21,506 nt of DNA from Betaproteobacteria bacterium (GTDB lineage: Bacteria > Pseudomonadota > Gammaproteobacteria > Burkholderiales > Burkholderiaceae_E): NCBI GenBank assembly GCA_009922405.1, contig RFVZ01000010.1, positions 1 through 21,506 of the forward strand, in the 5' to 3' direction. Shown here piece after piece: positions 1 to 7,980 of the stretch. How positions within the stretch are numbered: position 1 is the first letter of the stretch; every line of letters starts with the position of its first letter. A program made the position numbers and the translations under genes. Under the pieces are notes generated by a model that was not told where the DNA came from, did no database searches, and worked only from the letters and a program-made list of their open reading frames with translations.

Positions 1-54
1 GGCTCGAACGAGATCCAGCGCAACATCATCGCCAAAATGAGTCTCGGACTCTGA
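1..54 (+). CDS. Acyl-CoA dehydrogenase, C-terminal end only (cut by window edge)
   Basis: The window opens in frame 1 with the residues GSNEIQRNIIAKMSLGL followed by TGA. The string GSNEIQRNIIA is the very conserved C-terminal signature of acyl-CoA dehydrogenases, where it contributes to FAD and dimer contacts. Only the last 17 residues are present, so substrate and length cannot be judged. The next gene, another acyl-CoA dehydrogenase, starts 10 bases later on the same strand. The pair is probably a large and small subunit of one heteromeric enzyme, as in the pimeloyl-CoA dehydrogenase and steroid side-chain dehydrogenase pairs. Confidence 0.85.
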   Translation, partial: GSNEIQRNIIAKMSLGL

Positions 55-64
55 GAGCACCATC

Positions 65-1183
65 ATGAACTTTGAATACAGCCAAGAGCAGCAGCAGTTT
101 GCAGACTCCGTCCATAAATTTCTGGCCGGTCATTATGGTTTTGAGCAACGTAAAGAAATTTTGAAGTCTCCAGGTGGCCTTAGTGAGGGCCTCTGGCATT
201 CACTGGCCGAAATGGGTCTGACTTCAATCAGCGTGCCTGAGTCGGATGGTGGTTTTGGCGGTGGCGCGCTCGACCTGATCGCCCCCATGGAGGCCTGCGG
301 CGAGGCGCTGGTCGTCGAGCCTTTGATTGACAATATCGGTTTGGCGGGGCGACTGATCGCCAAACTGGGTTCGCCAACACAGCGTGCAGCCTTGCTTCCG
401 GGTCTGATGGACGGATCTCACCGGTACGCATTTGCTAGTTTCGAGCCGGGCAAGCGGTATGAGATCTCGCCGACGTTGACGACCGCAACGCCGCACGGTG
501 GTGGCTGGGTTTTGCAGGGCACAAAGTGCATCGTGATGGGGGCTCCCTCCGCGCATCGCCTCGTTGTTTCCGCTTTAACCGGTTCAGGAGTAAGCCTTTT
601 TCTGGTTGATCCCCAGGCGCCCGGGGTTGTGTTGAACCCAAGTCGTACGGTCGATGGCCAGCGTTCGGCGGACCTCGTGTTCAAGGATGTTGCATTGTCA
701 GGCGATGCGCTCCTCGGGCAGCCCGGTGAAGCATTACCCTGGATCGAAGAAGCCATGGATTTCTCGACCGCTTTGCTCTGTGCAGATGCCGTTGGTGCAA
801 TGAAATATGCCAACGATGCGACCTTGGAGTACCTCAAAACGCGCAAGCAGTTTGGTGTGCCCATTGCGTCCTTTCAGGTGCTCCAACACCGGATGGTCGA
901 GATGATGATTGCCTGCGAGCAGGCGCGCTCCATGTCCATTTTGGCGGCCTCCAAAGTCGATTCCGGCGCCGAGTCCAATGAACGCAAGCGTGCGATCTCG
1001 ATGGCGTTCGTCAAAGTCGCCGACTCAGCGCGTCAGATTAGTCAGGAGTCAGTCCAGCTGCATGGCGGGATGGGAATGACCGAGGAACTGAAGATTTCTC
1101 ATACCTTCAGGCGTCTGACGATGATCAGTCAGCGCTTCGGCGACGCAGATCATCATCTCGAACGGTACGCTGCGCTCGGCTAA
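65..1183 (+). CDS. Acyl-CoA dehydrogenase, small-subunit (PimD-like) type
   Basis: This 372-residue protein has the acyl-CoA dehydrogenase layout. The helical N-terminal domain starts with FEYSQEQQQFADSV. A beta-domain follows, with GGGWVLQGTKCIVMG and the SLFLVDPQAPGV strand. The C-terminal helical domain carries YLKTRKQFGVPIASFQVLQHR and, near the end, QLHGGMGMTEELKISH. The PGARYE-like stretch (PGKRYEI) and overall pattern recall subunits annotated as pimeloyl-CoA dehydrogenase small subunit. It would oxidise an acyl-CoA to the enoyl-CoA using FAD in the cytoplasm. It sits 10 bases behind another acyl-CoA dehydrogenase and probably forms an alpha-beta complex with it. The substrate is not readable from sequence; dicarboxylic, aromatic-derived or steroid side-chain acyl-CoAs are all possible. 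It ends one base before the convergent transporter gene. Confidence 0.9.
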   Translation: MNFEYSQEQQQFADSVHKFLAGHYGFEQRKEILKSPGGLSEGLWHSLAEMGLTSISVPESDGGFGGGALDLIAPMEACGEALVVEPLIDNIGLAGRLIAKLGSPTQRAALLPGLMDGSHRYAFASFEPGKRYEISPTLTTATPHGGGWVLQGTKCIVMGAPSAHRLVVSALTGSGVSLFLVDPQAPGVVLNPSRTVDGQRSADLVFKDVALSGDALLGQPGEALPWIEEAMDFSTALLCADAVGAMKYANDATLEYLKTRKQFGVPIASFQVLQHRMVEMMIACEQARSMSILAASKVDSGAESNERKRAISMAFVKVADSARQISQESVQLHGGMGMTEELKISHTFRRLTMISQRFGDADHHLERYAALG

Positions 1184-1184
1184 A

Positions 1185-2477
1185 TCATGTGATAAACATC
1201 AGCACGACAGCCACCGCCATCAGCGCGGTGGCCAGCCAGCCGAACACCCGATGCTGCGTGCTGATCGTATAGGCTCCCATCAGGCGGTCTGACTGACCGA
1301 TCAGCAACATGGCGACCATGATTGGCACAGCAATCACGCCGTTGATAATCGCTGACCAAAGCAACATTTTGATTGGATCGATCTCGAAATATCCAAGGGT
1401 CGAGCCAACACCGGTTGCCGCGATGATGATGAGATAGAACCCGCGTGCTTCGTTAAATTTGTGTGAGAGGCCGTTGGTCCACTCAAACACCTCGCTCACG
1501 GCGTAAGCGGCCGAACCCGCTAACACGGGTACGGCCAAGAGGCCCGTACCTATGATGCCAAGTCCAAAAACGACAAACGCAAGATCCCCTGCGACCGGTC
1601 TTAGGGCCAGTGCCGCCTGGGCCGAAGTCTGGATTTCGGTGATGCCTTGCTGGTTCAATGTGACTGCCGTCGCGATCACAATACAAAGCGCGATCAGGTT
1701 AGAGAACAACATGCCGACCACGGTGTCGAGCCTGATCCGTCCCAGGTGCTTGGCCGCGTATCGGGGGTCTGCGTGGCGCTTCGCAGCATTTGGCCGGCGA
1801 AGGTCATCTTCGGCTTCTTGCGATGCCTGCCAGAAAAACAAGTAGGGGCTAATGGTGGTGCCCATCACCGCAACGACGATGGCGGCGTAGTCACTCAGGC
1901 GCACGTCGGGTTGCAGAAATGCCCACGGTTGAAGCGATTCGGTCGTGACCTGCCACCAGGGAACTTTGACCGTCAAAATCACCGCCACGTAAGCGAACAA
2001 GGCGAGTGTCAGCCATTTCAGAATGCGCACCGAACGTTCATACGAAAAGAAAACCGGGGCGACCACGCAGACGACGCCAAATCCGATGATGGAAACGCTG
2101 GCCGGGATGGGCGTAAATAGCCTCACGGCCTCACCCATCGCGCCGATGTCAGCGGCAATGTTGATGGTGTTGGCGGTCACGAAAAGACTCACGAGGCCGG
2201 TTGTGAACCAGCGCGGAAACAAGGTCTTTATGTTTGCGCCGAGGCCGCGTCCGGTGACCCATCCGATCCGGGCCGACAGCATCTGGATGCTGATCATGAG
2301 AGGGGTCGCCAAGACAAGCGTCCAGATCAACCCAAATCGAAACTGTGCCCCCGCTTGCGAATAGGTCGCGATTCCGCTGGGGTCATCATCTGCGGCACCG
2401 GTAATCAGGCCCGGGCCAAGTCCGCGAAAAAGTTCGCGAGAGAATTTAAAAACCTGCTTGGTAGCCTTGATCCGCAT
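1185..2477 (-). CDS. Nramp-family transporter with a non-canonical metal site
   Basis: This is a 430-residue polytopic membrane protein with about 11 hydrophobic segments. The N-terminus (GPGLITGAADDDPSGIA, residues 21-37) aligns with the first helix of Nramp/MntH transporters. There the canonical metal-binding motif is DPGN; here it reads DPSG. The sixth-helix motif, usually MPH, appears as SPY around residues 210-212 (GTTISPYLFFW). The metal-coordinating Met, and the Asn of the first motif, are therefore both absent. Proteins of this subclass are usually annotated divalent metal cation transporter. Loss of the soft Met ligand is a feature described for the Nramp-related magnesium transporters, so manganese uptake should not be assumed. 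The ATG overlaps the stop codon of fliG by one base, which suggests translational coupling. Confidence 0.85.
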   Translation of the reverse strand: MRIKATKQVFKFSRELFRGLGPGLITGAADDDPSGIATYSQAGAQFRFGLIWTLVLATPLMISIQMLSARIGWVTGRGLGANIKTLFPRWFTTGLVSLFVTANTINIAADIGAMGEAVRLFTPIPASVSIIGFGVVCVVAPVFFSYERSVRILKWLTLALFAYVAVILTVKVPWWQVTTESLQPWAFLQPDVRLSDYAAIVVAVMGTTISPYLFFWQASQEAEDDLRRPNAAKRHADPRYAAKHLGRIRLDTVVGMLFSNLIALCIVIATAVTLNQQGITEIQTSAQAALALRPVAGDLAFVVFGLGIIGTGLLAVPVLAGSAAYAVSEVFEWTNGLSHKFNEARGFYLIIIAATGVGSTLGYFEIDPIKMLLWSAIINGVIAVPIMVAMLLIGQSDRLMGAYTISTQHRVFGWLATALMAVAVVLMFIT

Positions 2478-3580
2478 TAAATCATGTCGCCCCCACCGCC
2501 ACCCCGATCCATGCTGATACGCCCCTCGTCGGCGAGTTGCCGTGCGGTACGAAGCATTTCCTTTTGGGTTTCTTCGACTTCGGTGATCTTGACTGGGCCA
2601 CGGTTATCGAGCGACTCTTTAACCGTTTCGGCCGCACGTTTGGCCATGTTTTTAAAGAGTTTGTCCCGCAGCCGCGCGCTTGAGCCTTTTAGCGCGGTGA
2701 CCAACATGTCTTGTGGAACCTCAAGCATCAGGGCCTGCAACGATCGATCTTCAAGCTGGACCAGATCTTCGAAGGTAAACATCTGTTCCATGATCCGTGC
2801 CGCCAGATCAGCGTCATAAGCGCGAATCGTCGACAGCGCTTCCTGATCCAATCCGCCAGACAGCATGTTCAGAATTTCTGCGGTCGGAACGACGCCACCC
2901 ACACTGGCCCGCTGGCCATCGCCACCCGGGGGCATCATATTGGCCATCGTCTCGTTCAGTTCTTTCAGTGCAGCAGGCTGAACCTTTTCGAGGAGCGCGA
3001 CTCGCAGCAAAATTTCATTGCGGAGTTCGTCGGGGAAGAATTTCGACAAGGTCGATGACTGAGCGGGCTCCAGAAACACAAAAATCGTCGCCAGAATCTG
3101 CGGGTGTTCGTTTTTGATTGCCTCATACAGGACATCGGGTTCGAGGCGCTTGAGCGTCTCCACGCCCGACATGTCCATCGCCGCCTCGAGGCGGCCAAGC
3201 AAATCGCTTGCGCCGTCTGCACCCAATGCCTTATTAAGCATCGAGGCCATGAAGTTGTCGGTGTCGAACGCGACCGACGCATTATTACTGGTAGTTTCCT
3301 TAAATTCCCTGAGTACCGCGACGATGATGTCGCGCGATAAAGAGCGCACCACGGCCATGCGCGAGGAAAGTTTTTGGACCTCGAATGGCGAAAGCAGTCG
3401 TAGGACCTCAGAACCGAGTTCGGCGCCGACCGTGAGCAAAACGACGGCGCATTTCGACGGGCCATCGAGCTGAGAAACATCAGTTATCTGGCCGCTGGCG
3501 CCCTTGACCCCTTCTTTAAGGGCCTCGGCCAATGACATTGGTTTTTTTGGGGCTGGGGCTTCGTCGTCATCAGGCGGCAT
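2477..3580 (-). CDS. fliG: Flagellar motor switch protein FliG, outside a flagellar cluster
   Basis: This 367-residue protein matches FliG over its full length. An N-terminal domain begins at GPSKCAVVLLTVG (residue 40 on). The middle domain contains the conserved EHPQ at 158-161. The C-terminal domain carries MFTFEDL and ALKG, and the torque helix lies around 311-331. FliG sits on the cytoplasmic face of the flagellar MS ring and couples stator ion flow to rotation. Compared with the E. coli charged set as I remember it (K264, R281, D288, D289, R297), the equivalents are K298, R315, E322, S323 and K331, so one acidic position is Ser. There is a charged N-terminal extension of about 40 residues and a Gly-rich tail. 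A strong Shine-Dalgarno GGAGG (3588-3592) lies seven bases before the ATG. No fliF, fliH or fliI is nearby; the partner gene is an Nramp-like transporter. It could be a second fliG copy. Confidence 0.93.
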   Translation of the reverse strand: MPPDDDEAPAPKKPMSLAEALKEGVKGASGQITDVSQLDGPSKCAVVLLTVGAELGSEVLRLLSPFEVQKLSSRMAVVRSLSRDIIVAVLREFKETTSNNASVAFDTDNFMASMLNKALGADGASDLLGRLEAAMDMSGVETLKRLEPDVLYEAIKNEHPQILATIFVFLEPAQSSTLSKFFPDELRNEILLRVALLEKVQPAALKELNETMANMMPPGGDGQRASVGGVVPTAEILNMLSGGLDQEALSTIRAYDADLAARIMEQMFTFEDLVQLEDRSLQALMLEVPQDMLVTALKGSSARLRDKLFKNMAKRAAETVKESLDNRGPVKITEVEETQKEMLRTARQLADEGRISMDRGGGGGDMI

Positions 3581-3738
3581 CGCAAGTCCTCCATCGGGGT
3601 TGAGGTCCAGAGTGGGGGACTAAAGCGCTGCGCGAGGCGAGTGCCGCTCAAGGCTTATCCAAACGTTGCCCGAAGTATGGCCGGTTCAACGGACTATGGG
3701 GAAAAAACGCTCAAAAAAAATCGAATAAGTTGGGTCGA

Positions 3739-3757
3739 CGGCGCCAAAAAGGCGCCG
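3739..3757 (-). terminator. GC-rich hairpin, possible terminator of the cyclase remnant
   Basis: A perfect 7-bp stem, CGGCGCC, with an AAAAA loop pairs with GGCGCCG. On the minus strand it lies about 50 bases after the stop codon of the cyclase-family remnant. A run of eight T residues follows it, but only some 18 bases further on (A-run at 3713-3720 on the plus strand). That separation is longer than a classical intrinsic terminator. It may instead be a simple hairpin in the 226-base gap upstream of fliG, in which I see no other feature apart from the fliG ribosome-binding site. Confidence 0.4.
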
Positions 3758-3806
3758 CCTGGTCGGTTACTACGGATCGGACCGTGATCGGCGCGTGACC
3801 CGACTG

Positions 3807-3992
3807 CTAGCGGATCGCGATTGGATTGATCATCGACTGTACCGAGCCCTCGTACTTGTTCTGTCCCAAGACGAACATGAGTTCGTGCGCTTTGTCCTTG
3901 GCCGTTCCCTCTTTGACCACGTCAACGCCGATATGACCCAGACCGTCAAGCTGGGTCCCAATCCCGGTCCAACAATTCAGGATGTCATCCGT
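3807..3992 (-). pseudogene. Remnant of a cyclase-family (kynurenine-formamidase-like) gene
   Basis: On the minus strand an open frame without a start codon reads KTDDILNCWTGIGTQLDGLG, then HIGVD, then VVKEGTAKDKA, then HELMFVLGQ, and ends INPIAIR and TAG. The stretch GIGTQLDGLGHIGVD is the recognisable core of the cyclase/kynurenine-formamidase-like family (HxGTHxD-type motif). The FVLGQ...INPIAIR ending resembles the C-terminus of the same family. The roughly 150 or more residues expected between them are missing. The remaining 61 codons therefore look like an internally deleted, 5'-truncated gene. It begins right behind the stop of the phosphatase upstream on this strand. The family assignment is from memory of motifs. 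A small open frame on the opposite strand here (3795-4004) is judged to be its shadow. Confidence 0.65.
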
Positions 3993-3993
3993 T

Positions 3994-5238
3994 TTAGTTT
4001 TTGATCACCAGCTGGTGCAGCGTGTCTTCGCCGTCATGACGCTCGGGCGTAATACCGAGCAATCGGCACAGTAACCCATAAATCTCGAGGTTGTTGACGA
4101 GGCCGAGCGTGCCGGACTGAATCCGATGTCCCGCAACAATCAGCAAACCGTGCATGGAGAGATCTTCAGGGTCGTATCCGTGCTGTCCCAGCGGACCTTT
4201 GCGCGCCGGGTTGTCCGTCAGGCTGTAACCGACCTCGGCCAGGCAAACTATTTCGGGGATCCGACGATGGGTCCCAAAGCGATAACGTTTGGGGAGGTCG
4301 GCCTTTGGCCAGCACGAGGCATGGGGCAAGGTTGAGAGGGCTTGCATGACGCCTTCACTGGACGCCCCGTTGAGACGGACGCCTGCGAGGGCGCCGAGCC
4401 ATTCCCATCGGGCCGCCGGGAAATTCGCCAACAACCCTTGGGCTGACACGACCTTGTCGACGGGGGATGAGGCCATTCCATGATCTGAAACGATGATCCA
4501 GGTGGTTCGCTCGAACAGACCAAGTCGTTTTAATTCCCTGGAAAGTTCTCCAATTGAATCATCCACCTTCTTGACCGAATCCTGGACTGCCTGGCTGTCG
4601 GGGCCAGCCGAATGCCCCGCTGAGTCCACGTCGGCAAAATAAAGAGTAGCGAAATCAGGTCGTTCGGCTGGGGGGCGAGATAGCCATCCGACCAAGGTCT
4701 TGATCCGCGTTTCATGGGACATATCGTGGTCGTATCGCAACCAGTCATTCGGCCTGAGGCCGTCGATCGTGGTCTCCGAACCCGGCCAAAAGAGCGTGGA
4801 TGCCACCTTGCCTTGCTTCCTTGCTGCGATCCAGATCGGTGTGGATTCCTGCCACCAGAACGGATTTTCAACCGCCTCACGTGATCCAAGACTGAATCGT
4901 TGCGTGGTCCCGGGGTCCGTCATCGTGTTGTTCACGATCCCATGATGATCGGGCGTTTGACCGGTCACGATCGTCACATGATTGGGAAAGGTCACCGACG
5001 GGAACGCTGAAATGAGGCCTTGAGCCATCATTCCCCTGTTGGCTAACTCGAACAGATTTGGCGCCGAGGATTTTGAGAGATACGACGGTTTGAAGCCGTC
5101 GATGCTGATGAGAAGCACCAGTGGTTTTTCGGCCGCTGCCCCCAAAGGTGTGGCCGCGGGTGCCCCTTGCGCCGCGCCCCCTAAAAGCCCGACAACGGCG
5201 GCGAAGATCAGCAACAGGGGTTTGAATCGTTGAGTCAT
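3994..5238 (-). CDS. Exported alkaline-phosphatase-superfamily phosphodiesterase (NPP type)
   Basis: This 414-residue protein has a Sec signal peptide (residues 1 to about 26, hydrophobic core LLLIFAAVVGLLGG). The body matches nucleotide pyrophosphatase/phosphodiesterases of the alkaline phosphatase superfamily. The first metal ligand is in ISIDGF (D47). The nucleophile is T83 in FPSVTFPNH. Further metal ligands are D205 and H209 in DVDSAGH, D252 and H253 in SDHGM, and a late His in DLSMHG. A Thr nucleophile and two zinc sites imply hydrolysis of phosphodiester or pyrophosphate bonds in the periplasm; the true substrate is unknown. No good Shine-Dalgarno precedes the ATG. Downstream on the same strand is only the cyclase remnant. 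PhoD at 19240 is a second, unrelated exported phosphatase in the window. Confidence 0.9.
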   Translation of the reverse strand: MTQRFKPLLLIFAAVVGLLGGAAQGAPAATPLGAAAEKPLVLLISIDGFKPSYLSKSSAPNLFELANRGMMAQGLISAFPSVTFPNHVTIVTGQTPDHHGIVNNTMTDPGTTQRFSLGSREAVENPFWWQESTPIWIAARKQGKVASTLFWPGSETTIDGLRPNDWLRYDHDMSHETRIKTLVGWLSRPPAERPDFATLYFADVDSAGHSAGPDSQAVQDSVKKVDDSIGELSRELKRLGLFERTTWIIVSDHGMASSPVDKVVSAQGLLANFPAARWEWLGALAGVRLNGASSEGVMQALSTLPHASCWPKADLPKRYRFGTHRRIPEIVCLAEVGYSLTDNPARKGPLGQHGYDPEDLSMHGLLIVAGHRIQSGTLGLVNNLEIYGLLCRLLGITPERHDGEDTLHQLVIKN

Positions 5239-5307
5239 GGTCAGCTGTTTTGCTAAGGATTCAACTGAGCTTAAGGGATCTCCAAGTAAGCACTGTGACG
5301 CCTCTAT

Positions 5308-6030
5308 TCATGTTGCCGACCGGCGTCGCTTTGCCACCGCCAGATTGAGGGCTTCGACCAGCGTCGAAAAGGCCATCGCTGCGTACAAATAGCCTTTGGG
5401 GATATGCACCCCGCAGCCATCGGCGATCAGGGCCAGGCCCACCATGAGCAAAAACGCCAGGGCCAGCATCTTGACGGTAGGGTGCGTCGAGACGAAGGTG
5501 GATAGGGGGGTCGACGCCAGGAGCATGACGAGCACCGCGGCGATGACCGCCGCAACCATGACACCTAAGTTGTCGGCCATGCCAACTGCGGTAATGACTG
5601 AATCCAGCGAGAAGATGATGTCGACCACGGCTATCTGACTCACCACAGCCAGGTAATTCGCCGGCTTGCGCGACGCCTCGTTGTCGGCTTCCGCAGGACC
5701 CGCAGTCATTTCGTGGATTTCGGCAGTCGCCTTGTAAATCAGAAACAATCCTCCGCCAAGAAGAATCAAGTCCCGCCAGGAGAAGCCTTGGCCGAAGAGC
5801 GTGACGATCGGTGCGGTCAATTGGCTGATGACAAACAGCATTGAGAGCAAGAGCAGCCGGGTAATCAGGGCGAGGGCCAGCCCCACTCGGCGCGCACTCG
5901 GGCGTTGCCCGATCGGTAAGCGATCCGAGAGGATCGCAATGAAAACGAGGTTGTCAATCCCGAGGACGATCTCAAGAGCGGTGAGTGTGAGAAACGACAC
6001 CCAGAGTTGCGGATCTGATAACCATTCCAT
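5308..6030 (-). CDS. TerC-family integral membrane protein
   Basis: The 240-residue protein starts MEWLSDPQLW, which is a typical TerC-family N-terminus. It has about seven membrane helices. It contains the two conserved acidic membrane motifs, EIVLGIDNLVFIAIL near the start and DIIFSLDSVITAVGMAD in the middle, that define the family. Members are linked to tellurite resistance and, for several, to manganese export during metalation of exported proteins. A TTG start 12 bases upstream (6042) keeps the frame open, but I chose the ATG because family members begin at this Met-Glu. The gene is divergent from the redox operon at 6182, with about 150 bases between. Confidence 0.9.
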   Translation of the reverse strand: MEWLSDPQLWVSFLTLTALEIVLGIDNLVFIAILSDRLPIGQRPSARRVGLALALITRLLLLSMLFVISQLTAPIVTLFGQGFSWRDLILLGGGLFLIYKATAEIHEMTAGPAEADNEASRKPANYLAVVSQIAVVDIIFSLDSVITAVGMADNLGVMVAAVIAAVLVMLLASTPLSTFVSTHPTVKMLALAFLLMVGLALIADGCGVHIPKGYLYAAMAFSTLVEALNLAVAKRRRSAT

Positions 6031-6060
6031 TTGATGAACCAATACGTTGAAACGGAGATG

Positions 6061-6103
6061 TGTCGCTGCCCCTGCGACATCATGACAATTTGGGGTAAAC
6101 CCC
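6061..6103. promoter_or_regulatory. Two dyads in the divergent intergenic region (candidate operator/promoter)
   Basis: Between terC and the redox run there are two short inverted repeats. The first is TGTCGC-N7-GCGACA (6061-6079). The second is GGGGT-AA-ACCCC (6092-6103). A weak -35-like ATGACA (6082-6087) and -10-like TATCTC (6104-6109) flank the second dyad with a 16-base spacer reading rightward. The dyad would then sit between the promoter boxes, as an operator might. Both boxes are poor matches, so this is only a candidate. An AGGA Shine-Dalgarno at 6171-6174 serves the next gene. Confidence 0.3.
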
Positions 6104-6181
6104 TATCTCGTGCCTCGTCGTCCAGACGGGACAATACGCCTACTTGAATTCCATCCACTTCACACCCCTTAGGAATTTTGC

Positions 6182-7344
6182 ATGTTCCCTCGCGCTCCAA
6201 CAGTTCCAGCACGCGTACTCGCCCTGGTCGGTTCGATTCTGATCTCAAGCACTGCCATGGCCCAAGCCTGGAAGCAGGGCATGACGCCTGAGCAGGCCAA
6301 TTCAACCTTGGCGCCCCTCGCAGGCAAGCTGACCGTGACCCCGGCATCAGACATTCCCGTGGGTAAATTTAAGGTTCCAGCGGGCTTCAAGGTCGAGCTC
6401 TGGGCCACTGGTATCCCCGGGAGCCGAGAAATTGCCGAGGGCGACAACGGAAAATATTACGTTGGCACGCGCGGCATTGGTCGTGTGTACGAAGTGACCG
6501 ACAAGGGTAATGAGCGCACCAGCCGGGTTGTGATTGACAAGCTCAACCAGCCATCGGGAGTCGCCTATAAAGACGGCACCCTATTTGTGGCATCCACGGA
6601 TAAAGTCCTTCGCTTCGATGGAATCGCTTCTAAACCTGATACGGCCCCTGTCGATGTCACCGCCGCCTTTCAGCTGCCCGCGGAACATGTTCATCACAAT
6701 TGGAAGTACTTGCGCTTTGGCCCTGATGGCAAGCTGTACATGCCGGTGGGTGCGCCTTGCAACATCTGTGATGTCAAGGCTGCAGATTTTGCGACCATTC
6801 GCCGTTACAACCCGGACGGTTCCGGCATGGAAGTTGTCGCGACCGGGGTCCGTAATTCGCACGGACTGGACTGGCATCCCGAGACCAAAGAACTTTGGTT
6901 CTCGAACCACGGACGCGACTGGATGGGTGACGACACGCCAAACGACACGCTCAACCGGATGACCAAGGTTGGCCTTAACTTTGGATTCCCCCATTGCCAC
7001 CAGGGCAACATCGCCGACCCCGATGTCAAGAAGGACAACGCATGCATGGGCGTTGAGAAACCAGTCGCGCTGATGGGCCCCCACGCAGCCGCCATGGGCG
7101 TTCAGTTCTATACCGGCTCGATGTTCCCCGCGGAGTACAAGAACGTTGCTTTCGTTGCGCGTAAAGGTTCCTGGAACCGCACGGTCAAGTCTGGCTTCGA
7201 TGTGGTAACGGTCCGTGCGGCGATTCGGCGACGCAGGAATTCGTTGGTCGCCCGACTTTCTTCCATCAGATGAAAGACGGCGCGCTCTTGATTTCTGACG
7301 AGCAGGTTGGGGCGATCTATCGCGTCAGCTACGCCAAGCCCTAA
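6182..7344 (+). pseudogene. Sorbosone-dehydrogenase-like propeller protein, frame broken near 7220
   Basis: The frame starting at 6182 encodes a signal peptide (LALVGSILISSTAMAQA). A six-bladed propeller of the glucose/sorbosone dehydrogenase type follows. Diagnostic pieces are VPAGFKVELWATGIPGSREI, the HHNWKYLRFGPDGKLYMPVG stretch, GVRNSHGLDWHP and FSNHGRDWMGDD. After VVTVRA the frame runs into low-quality arginine-rich residues and stops at 7273. The expected family ending continues in the next frame from about 7222 (DSATQEFVGRPTFFHQ, then MKDGALLISDEQVGAIYRVSY) and stops at 7342-7344, directly touching the ATG of the cytochrome gene. One base, or 3n+1 bases, is therefore missing between about 7217 and 7222. 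This could be a real frameshift or a sequencing error. The intact protein would act in the periplasm, possibly feeding electrons to the cytochrome that follows. Confidence 0.85.
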
Positions 7345-7980
7345 ATGACGATGAACCGCGCGCCAGTGTGGCTGGCACTGGCGATTTGCCTCGCCCAGCC
7401 GAGCTGGGCGGGTGCCGCTGCGGGTTCAACCGCAGTTTCTACAGCGGGTGCTGATCAAGCGAAACCCCTGTGCGCGGCATGCCATGGCGCCCAAGGCGTC
7501 TCCAGTATCCCTGCGATCCCGTCGCTTGCCGGTCAACCTAAGGTTTTTGTCGAAAACCAGTTGGTGATGATTCGTGAGGGCTTGCGCGAGGTACCTGCGA
7601 TGACCGGCATGCTCGACAAGTTAAGTGACGCCGATCTGACGTCACTGGCGACCTGGTATGCCGGGCTGAAACTGGATGGACCGGCTGGGTCTACTGCGCC
7701 GGCTCCGGTAACACCGCAGTCGAGCGCGCGGATTGCGGCTGGCGCGACGATGGCCAAGCAAGCGTTATGCGGGACGTGCCATTTGCCGACCTATGTCGGA
7801 CAGAGCCAGGTGCCTCGCCTTGCTGGACAACATGAGGAATACCTGCAGCAGACGATGATCTTGATGCGCGACGGCAAGGCCGTGGGGCGTGACAGCATCA
7901 TGTCGTCGACGCTGCGTGGAATGAGCGACGAACAACTGCGTGACCTTGCCTACTACTTTTCGAATCTCCGGAGTTTTTGA
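7345..7980 (+). CDS. Dihaem cytochrome c, cytochrome c4-like
   Basis: This 211-residue protein has an N-terminal signal peptide (ALAICLAQPSWAGAAA). Two similar cytochrome domains follow, with haem motifs CAACH at 43-47 and CGTCH at 142-146. The domains share the PxLAGQ signature (PSLAGQPKVFVENQL and PRLAGQHEEYLQQTM) that marks cytochrome c4 and related class I cytochromes. Mets around residues 86-89 and 186-193 are candidate sixth ligands. It is a periplasmic electron carrier. Its ATG directly follows the stop of the propeller gene and its TGA directly precedes the ATG of the [2Fe-2S] subunit. It is thus almost certainly the electron acceptor of the molybdoenzyme encoded next, as in the cytochrome-linked aldehyde dehydrogenases. 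Confidence 0.92.
   Translation: MTMNRAPVWLALAICLAQPSWAGAAAGSTAVSTAGADQAKPLCAACHGAQGVSSIPAIPSLAGQPKVFVENQLVMIREGLREVPAMTGMLDKLSDADLTSLATWYAGLKLDGPAGSTAPAPVTPQSSARIAAGATMAKQALCGTCHLPTYVGQSQVPRLAGQHEEYLQQTMILMRDGKAVGRDSIMSSTLRGMSDEQLRDLAYYFSNLRSF

Noticed and set aside
3795..4004. A 69-codon plus-strand frame in the gap between fliG and the phosphatase
   Set aside because: The minus strand of the same bases carries cyclase-family motifs, so the plus-strand frame is a shadow of the remnant.
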